DNA of 64,000 bases from NCEH01 sp040049195. Its GTDB lineage: Bacteria; Pseudomonadota; Alphaproteobacteria; Rhizobiales; Xanthobacteraceae. Positions 59,816 through 64,000 of this stretch are shown here, in pieces. The translations under genes were made by a program, and so were the position numbers. The stretch is from the NCBI RefSeq assembly GCF_040049195.1, contig NZ_JBDZDL010000003.1; one strand, given 5' to 3'. Positions within the stretch are counted from its first letter, which is position 1. Every line of letters starts with the position of its first letter. The notes beneath the pieces were generated by a model. It did no database searches. It was given only the letters and a program-made list of their open reading frames with translations, and was not told the origin of the DNA.

Positions 59816-60562
59816 ATGGCCGGACATTCACAGTTCAAGAACATCATGCACCGCAAGGGCAAGCAGGACGCGGTGCGCTCCAAGCTGTTCTCCAAGCTGG
59901 CGCGCGAAATCACCGTGTCGGCCAAGATGGGCCTGCCCGACCCCAACATGAATGCCCGCCTGCGCGCCGCGATCCTCGCCGCCCGCGCGGAAAACATGCC
60001 CAAGGACAATATCGAGCGCGCCATCAAGAAGGCCGGCGGCGCCGACAGCGAGAATTACGAAGAGATTCGCTACGAGGGCTACGGCCCCGGCGGCGTCGCG
60101 GTGATCGTCGAGACGCTGACCGACAATCGCAACCGCACGGCGGGCGAGGTGCGCTCCTATTTCACCAAGTCGGGCGGAAACCTCGCGGAAACCGGTGCGG
60201 TCTCGTTCATGTTCGACCGCGTCGGGCTGATCGAGTTCGATCCCGCCAAGGCCAGCGCCGACGCCATGCTGGAAGCGGCCATCGAAGCGGGCGCGGACGA
60301 TGTGGCCTCCTCCGAACACGGGCACGAGGTGATCTGCGCGGTGGAAAATCTCAACGAGGTCCAGCGCCAGCTCGAACTGAAGTTCGGCGAGCCGCGCAAG
60401 GCCGGCCTCGTGTGGCGCCCGCAGAACAATATCGCCGTGGACGACGAGACGGCCGAAAAGCTCCTGCGGCTGGTGGATTCGCTGGAGGACAATGACGACG
60501 TCCAGAGCGTCACCGCCAATTTCGAGCTGTCGGACGCGATGGTCGCGAAGATGAGCGCCTGA
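59816..60562 (+). CDS. YebC/PmpR-family regulator (TACO1-like)
   Basis: A 248-aa protein with the three-domain YebC fold. The start 'MAGHSQFKNIMHRKGKQDA' and 'ENMPKDNIERAIKKAGG' are diagnostic. YebC proteins act as DNA-binding regulators or as translation factors that relieve stalling at proline stretches. GGAGG precedes the ATG. In relatives yebC is often followed by ruvCAB; here it is followed by a 474-bp gap and glycosyltransferases. Confidence 0.94.
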   Translation: MAGHSQFKNIMHRKGKQDAVRSKLFSKLAREITVSAKMGLPDPNMNARLRAAILAARAENMPKDNIERAIKKAGGADSENYEEIRYEGYGPGGVAVIVETLTDNRNRTAGEVRSYFTKSGGNLAETGAVSFMFDRVGLIEFDPAKASADAMLEAAIEAGADDVASSEHGHEVICAVENLNEVQRQLELKFGEPRKAGLVWRPQNNIAVDDETAEKLLRLVDSLEDNDDVQSVTANFELSDAMVAKMSA

Positions 60563-61036
60563 GCATCGGCTCAGCCGCGCCCTCTGATCGAAGAACCGTC
60601 CGCCGAGCCGAATGGCGGACAGCTGCGTCCTGCGTGGCACCTGCGCTCACGTGGCGCAGGCCGCGCCCGCGCGCGCCCTCCTGCAAAACCCTCCCGCCTG
60701 CGCGCCCGGATCCCGCGAGGACTCTTGTCGCGGCGTGCCGCGCCGCATTATGCTCGTTTTCGTAACGTCATTTGGGCGCGAGGAGCCGTCGTCAAAGCAA
60801 ATGCGCCGTCATGTGACGGCACTTGGGGGTGGGACTCTTTTCAGCCGGCCGCGACTCTGCCAATGGTATCATTCAACAGCGGTAGACAATTGCATAATAC
60901 CTCCACGTCTGTAATCAGGCCGTCATGGCGGCAGGACTAATTGCAAGCGGTATCGCGTGCGTTTGGCACGGTGTAAGGTTGTCAGCAACGTAAGCGTGTA
61001 TTGGACTTGATTCGGGAACGACCCGGGGGAGCAAGC
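60563..61036. other. 474-bp gene-free region, AT-richer than its surroundings
   Basis: No gene is supported on either strand. The right half (about 60730-61000) is visibly poorer in GC than most of the window. It holds a 16-bp palindrome (60805-60820) and a CATAAT -10-like element near 60893. It likely carries the promoter of the glycosyltransferase locus. Confidence 0.6.
60805..60820 (+). promoter_or_regulatory. 16-bp operator-like palindrome
   Basis: GCCGTCA-TG-TGACGGC, a perfect 7-bp inverted repeat, about 215 bp before the glycosyltransferase start. It has the size and symmetry of a dimeric regulator site. The regulator is unknown. Confidence 0.4.
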
Positions 61037-62104
61037 GTGTCAGGGCGGCGGCGGATCTTGTGCCTCATGGAAACGCTCAATGCGCATCAGCCGAATGCAT
61101 GCGCTTACTTGCGCCTCTTGCTGCCCCTGACGAAGCCCATCGTGAAGGAAGAATTTGATATAACCTTCGGCGATATCGACAATTATCAGCACATGGATGC
61201 GGATATCGTCATTACCCAGCGCGTGGTGCTGAAAACCTTGAAGCGCGCGGAGCGCTTGGTTTCTTATTGCGCGCGCAAGGGCGCCCGCCTGGTCTACGAC
61301 CTGGACGACGATCTCCTTTCCCTTGCGGCGGACCATAACGAGCATTCCTATTATCAGCAGATGCGGCCTCTGGTGACCTTCCTGCTGCGGGAATCGCATG
61401 AAGTGTGGGTTTCCACCGAGGATCTCGCCCGGCGGCTCGCGCCGTTGTCCGACAAGCTTGCCGTGCTCCAGAACCATCTCGACCCCCGGGTCTGGCAAGC
61501 GCGCCAGCCGGCGCCTTGCGACGGTCCGGTGCGTTTGCTCTTCATGGGGACGACCACGCACCAATCGGATTTCGACACCTTGCTGCGGCCCGCGCTCGCG
61601 CGGGTGCGCGAGCGGGTGAGCCGGGACATCTCCCTCACGCTGATCGGCGTCATGCCCAACCATGCGGTGTGCGAGGGATGGCAAGCCATCCGCCCGCCCG
61701 ATCATGTGTCGGTATCCTACCCCGCCTTCGCGAACTGGCTCATGGACCAGGGGCCGTACGATATCGGCCTTGCGCCGCTGGCCGATAATCAATTCAATCA
61801 GTCGAAGAGCCGGCTGAAATTCCTCGAATATTCTGGCCTCGGCCTCGCCACCGTGGCCAGCACCGTGGGTGAGTACCGTGAGGCCATCGTCGACGGGGTC
61901 AATGGAAGGCTGGGGGGAAATTCGGCGGAAGCGTTCGAGGAGGCCTTGTTCTCCTTGATCACCAACGAGGATCTGCGGCTGGAACTTGCCGGGAATGCGT
62001 CACGTCTGGTTGCCGAAAGCCTGGCTGAAGCTCACTGCGTGGAGCCTCGTCTTGAGCGCCTGCGGGGGCTGGAAGTGCTTGCGCCGCCGCTCGCGGCGCA
62101 ATAG
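61037..62104 (+). CDS. Glycosyltransferase (GT-B, family 4-like)
   Basis: A 355-aa protein. The N-terminal half has 'QPNACAYLRLLLPLTKP' and 'ARLVYDLDDDLLSLA', a motif seen in a group of single-domain cell-envelope glycosyltransferases. The donor half has 'RLLFMGTTTHQSDFDTLL' and 'SRLKFLEYSGLGLATVASTV'. The GTG start has GGGGGAG 6 nt upstream; a TTG at 61001 is in frame but less likely. Codon use is less GC-biased than neighbours, hinting at transfer. Confidence 0.82.
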   Translation: MSGRRRILCLMETLNAHQPNACAYLRLLLPLTKPIVKEEFDITFGDIDNYQHMDADIVITQRVVLKTLKRAERLVSYCARKGARLVYDLDDDLLSLAADHNEHSYYQQMRPLVTFLLRESHEVWVSTEDLARRLAPLSDKLAVLQNHLDPRVWQARQPAPCDGPVRLLFMGTTTHQSDFDTLLRPALARVRERVSRDISLTLIGVMPNHAVCEGWQAIRPPDHVSVSYPAFANWLMDQGPYDIGLAPLADNQFNQSKSRLKFLEYSGLGLATVASTVGEYREAIVDGVNGRLGGNSAEAFEEALFSLITNEDLRLELAGNASRLVAESLAEAHCVEPRLERLRGLEVLAPPLAAQ

Positions 62105-62287
62105 GGGCGGTCCTCTGGCCCTGAACACCCCACCATTCGCCGACTATTTGTCGGGGCATCACATTCTTGAAAGGCGTCATCGCAGGCTGCTAGATCAGCC
62201 TGCGGTTCTCGCTCTGCCTGGAAAAGGCGCAAGTACGCATGCGTTTAGCGGTCACCGTGACAGGCGCAGGCGGGATCGGAGACGGGT

Positions 62288-64000
62288 ATGATTGGCTCTT
62301 CGTTGTCTTTGGGGATCACCCTGACGACGCCGGCGTTTTTTGAGCCCAAGCGGGTCGCCCTGCCTCCCGTCTTCGTCGAGCATTTTCCGTTCGGCTTCTG
62401 GCTGATGGATGCGCTGCGGCCGCGCCTCGTGGTTTCGCTCGGGCTGCGCACGCCCAATCCTCATCTGTGCTTTCTCCAGATTGCGTCGCATCTCGATCTG
62501 GCGACCCGTTGCGTTGCCATTTCCGGCTGGAGCGACGAGCGTGAGGGGCGGCAGCCGGCGGGTTTCGACCCCGCGTTCAGCCGCGACGACATTCGTGCCT
62601 CCGAAGTTCTGCTCGCCTCCGCCGAGATGGCCTACCGGGACTTTCCTCCCGGCAGCATCGATCTGCTCTGCCTCGATGCGGTTCCCCTGGGCGCCCTTGC
62701 GGACGACACGCTGGCGCTCTGGCTGGACCGCCTGTCCGACCGTGCCGTCATCCTGGTCCATGGTCTCAGCGAGCCGGGCGGGGAACGCGTGTGGCGGCAG
62801 CTGCGCGTGCGCTACGGCAGCTTCATCTTCACCCACGGCGAGGCGCTCGGCATCCTCGCCGTTGGGCCGCGAATCGCCCCGCTGCTGCGTCCGTTGTTTG
62901 ATCCGGCGCCCTCCGCCGGCTTTCAGCAAAATGTCCAGCTCGCCTTTTCCCGCCTCGGCAAGGATCTGAAGCTGGCCCTGGCGCCGCAGGGGCGCCAGCC
63001 GGCATTCGGAAGCGACGCCGCGCGCGCGGCCCAGATGGAATTGCTGCGGGAATCGGAGCGCGAACGGGCCGAGGCGCTCGGCAAGGAAGCTGCCCGCCTG
63101 CGCACCCAACTGCAGGAAGAGACCGCCCATATCCTGGCCCTCGAACAGGAGCTGCTGCAGAAAGAGGGGCAATTGCTCCATCTGGTCCAGCGTCTGCGCT
63201 CGTTCTCCTGGCTGCTGCGGCAGATGGTGAAAACCATCCGCATCAGCCAGCGCCGCCTGGTGGGGCGGGTGGCCAAATTGTTTGGCGTGCGCACCGCCTC
63301 CTATGTGATGGACAAGAGCCGCAAGCGCCTCGCCCGATCGAACCTGTTCGATCCGGTCTATTATCTGCGGCGCTATCCCGACGTGGGCGCCGCCGGCATG
63401 GATCCCCTGACACACTATCTGGCGCACGGCGCCAAGGACGGGCGGGATCCCAATCCCGTGTTCCGAACCCTTTGGTATGTCACGCAATATCCCGATGTGG
63501 TCGCTCTGGGCGAGAACCCGCTGCTGCACTACATCCAGCACGGCAGCAAGGAGGGGCGCATGCCCAGCCCGGATTTCGATCCCCGCTGGTATCTCGCCGC
63601 CAATCCCGACGTCGCCGCCCTCGGCATGGACCCGCTCGCCCATTTCCTTACCCATGGGCGCTTGGAGGGGCGGGTCGGCGTACCGCTCGTGGAAGCCGAG
63701 GGGCTGGCCTTTCTGAAGGCGACGCGCCGCCACACGCTGGACCTCGCGAGCTTCGTGCCCTCGCCGATCCGCCATCCCGCCCGCGACCTGCTGCCCATGG
63801 ACGAGGTCGCGGTGGTGATGCCGGTCTACGCAGGCTACGAGGAGAGCCGCGCCTGCATCGAGAGCGTCCTCGCCTCGCGGGCGCGCAACGAGACCTTCGG
63901 GCTGCTCATCCTGGTCGACGATTGCGGCCCGGAACCCGCGTTACGCGCCTATCTGAGGGAGGTCGCGGAGACCGCCACGGGGGTGATGCTGCTGGTCAAT
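62288..64000 (+). CDS. Multidomain glycan enzyme: methyltransferase-like, coiled coil, FDxxYYL repeats, family 2 glycosyltransferase (partial)
   Basis: Open to the window edge (571 codons seen, no stop). Residues about 1-200 look like a class I methyltransferase/Rossmann domain ('LMDALRPRLVVSLGLRTPN', 'GSIDLLCLDAVPLG'). About 255-310 is a coiled coil. About 355-465 has three tandem copies of a unit of the form F-D-x-x-Y-Y-L-x-x-Y/N-P-D-V-x-x-x-G-x-x-P-L-x-H-Y-x-x-H-G. About 510 onward begins a GT-A domain ('VAVVMPVYAGYEESRACIES', 'LILVDDCGP'). GGAG lies upstream of the ATG. Such fusions make surface glycans. The 183-bp gap before it has nothing clear. Confidence 0.8.
   Translation, partial: MIGSSLSLGITLTTPAFFEPKRVALPPVFVEHFPFGFWLMDALRPRLVVSLGLRTPNPHLCFLQIASHLDLATRCVAISGWSDEREGRQPAGFDPAFSRDDIRASEVLLASAEMAYRDFPPGSIDLLCLDAVPLGALADDTLALWLDRLSDRAVILVHGLSEPGGERVWRQLRVRYGSFIFTHGEALGILAVGPRIAPLLRPLFDPAPSAGFQQNVQLAFSRLGKDLKLALAPQGRQPAFGSDAARAAQMELLRESERERAEALGKEAARLRTQLQEETAHILALEQELLQKEGQLLHLVQRLRSFSWLLRQMVKTIRISQRRLVGRVAKLFGVRTASYVMDKSRKRLARSNLFDPVYYLRRYPDVGAAGMDPLTHYLAHGAKDGRDPNPVFRTLWYVTQYPDVVALGENPLLHYIQHGSKEGRMPSPDFDPRWYLAANPDVAALGMDPLAHFLTHGRLEGRVGVPLVEAEGLAFLKATRRHTLDLASFVPSPIRHPARDLLPMDEVAVVMPVYAGYEESRACIESVLASRARNETFGLLILVDDCGPEPALRAYLREVAETATGVMLLVN

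Noticed and set aside
60964..60985. Possible sigma-54 promoter (TTGGCACG) before the glycosyltransferase
   Set aside because: The -24 GG element is present, but no TTGC follows at the required spacing.
62252..63775. A 507-codon minus-strand frame at the right edge
   Set aside because: The plus strand has a continuous frame with recognisable domains running off the window; the minus frame has none.

Overview
The window is GC-rich, densely coding bacterial chromosome. Gene families and gene order point to an alphaproteobacterium of the order Hyphomicrobiales (Rhizobiales), possibly Xanthobacteraceae-like. Supporting signs are fabA-fabB-fabI, a CycM-type cytochrome c next to kdsB-pheA, argJ-mutT, an imuA-imuB-dnaE2 mutasome with the alphaproteobacterial SOS box GTTC-N7-GTTC, the run tkt-gap-pgk-aldolase, and zapA-6S RNA-5-FCL. 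I saw no tRNA, rRNA, CRISPR array, prophage or intact insertion sequence. The family-level placement is inference.

Layout. 1-5.4 kb: an EamA exporter divergent from a MocR regulator, a chemoreceptor and a DUF4239 membrane protein. 5.6-9.6 kb: homocysteine methyltransferase and fabI-fabB-fabA behind one recognisable promoter. 9.7-21.1 kb: a surface-polysaccharide cluster (flippase, four glycosyltransferase or polymerase-type genes, an OmpA-like lipoprotein, a Wzz-type co-polymerase), interrupted by a GntR regulator and pyrE-pyrD. 21.3-28.9 kb: a lipoprotein remnant, cycM, kdsB-pheA, an NCS2 permease with an unusual C-terminal domain, nudC, argJ-mutT. 29.1-35.3 kb: one leftward gene series (TAXI-TRAP transporter, DUF1850, methyltransferase, iron alcohol dehydrogenase, thioesterase). 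35.5-38.0 kb: glycerate kinase, a GNAT protein and an EmrE-type pump.

38.4-45.3 kb: the SOS mutasome dnaE2-imuB-imuA. 45.3-50.4 kb: a MotB/OmpA-like plus MotA/TolQ-like ion-channel pair, an inositol-monophosphatase-family enzyme, a Sel1-repeat protein and a ThiE-like protein. 50.7-56.2 kb: class I aldolase, pgk, gap, tkt. 56.5-60.6 kb: DUF3828, DUF4164, zapA, 6S RNA, 5-FCL, a YmdB-like phosphodiesterase, yebC. 61.0-64.0 kb: a second glycosyltransferase locus that runs off the window.

The strongest non-genic signal is two perfect parS centromere sites (TGTTTCACGTGAAACA) about 9 kb apart, each at the edge of a roughly 120-bp dispersed repeat present in opposite orientations. This suggests the window lies near the replication origin. 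Other notable points: a pair of inverted palindromic repeats carried in frame inside dnaE2; a 14-bp tandem repeat that multiplies the ATGA start/stop junction between kdsB and pheA; an NCS2 permease with a degenerate RsbW/HATPase-like tail; a GntR gene whose 3' end runs antisense into pyrD; and a methyltransferase-coiled-coil-repeat-glycosyltransferase fusion at the right edge.
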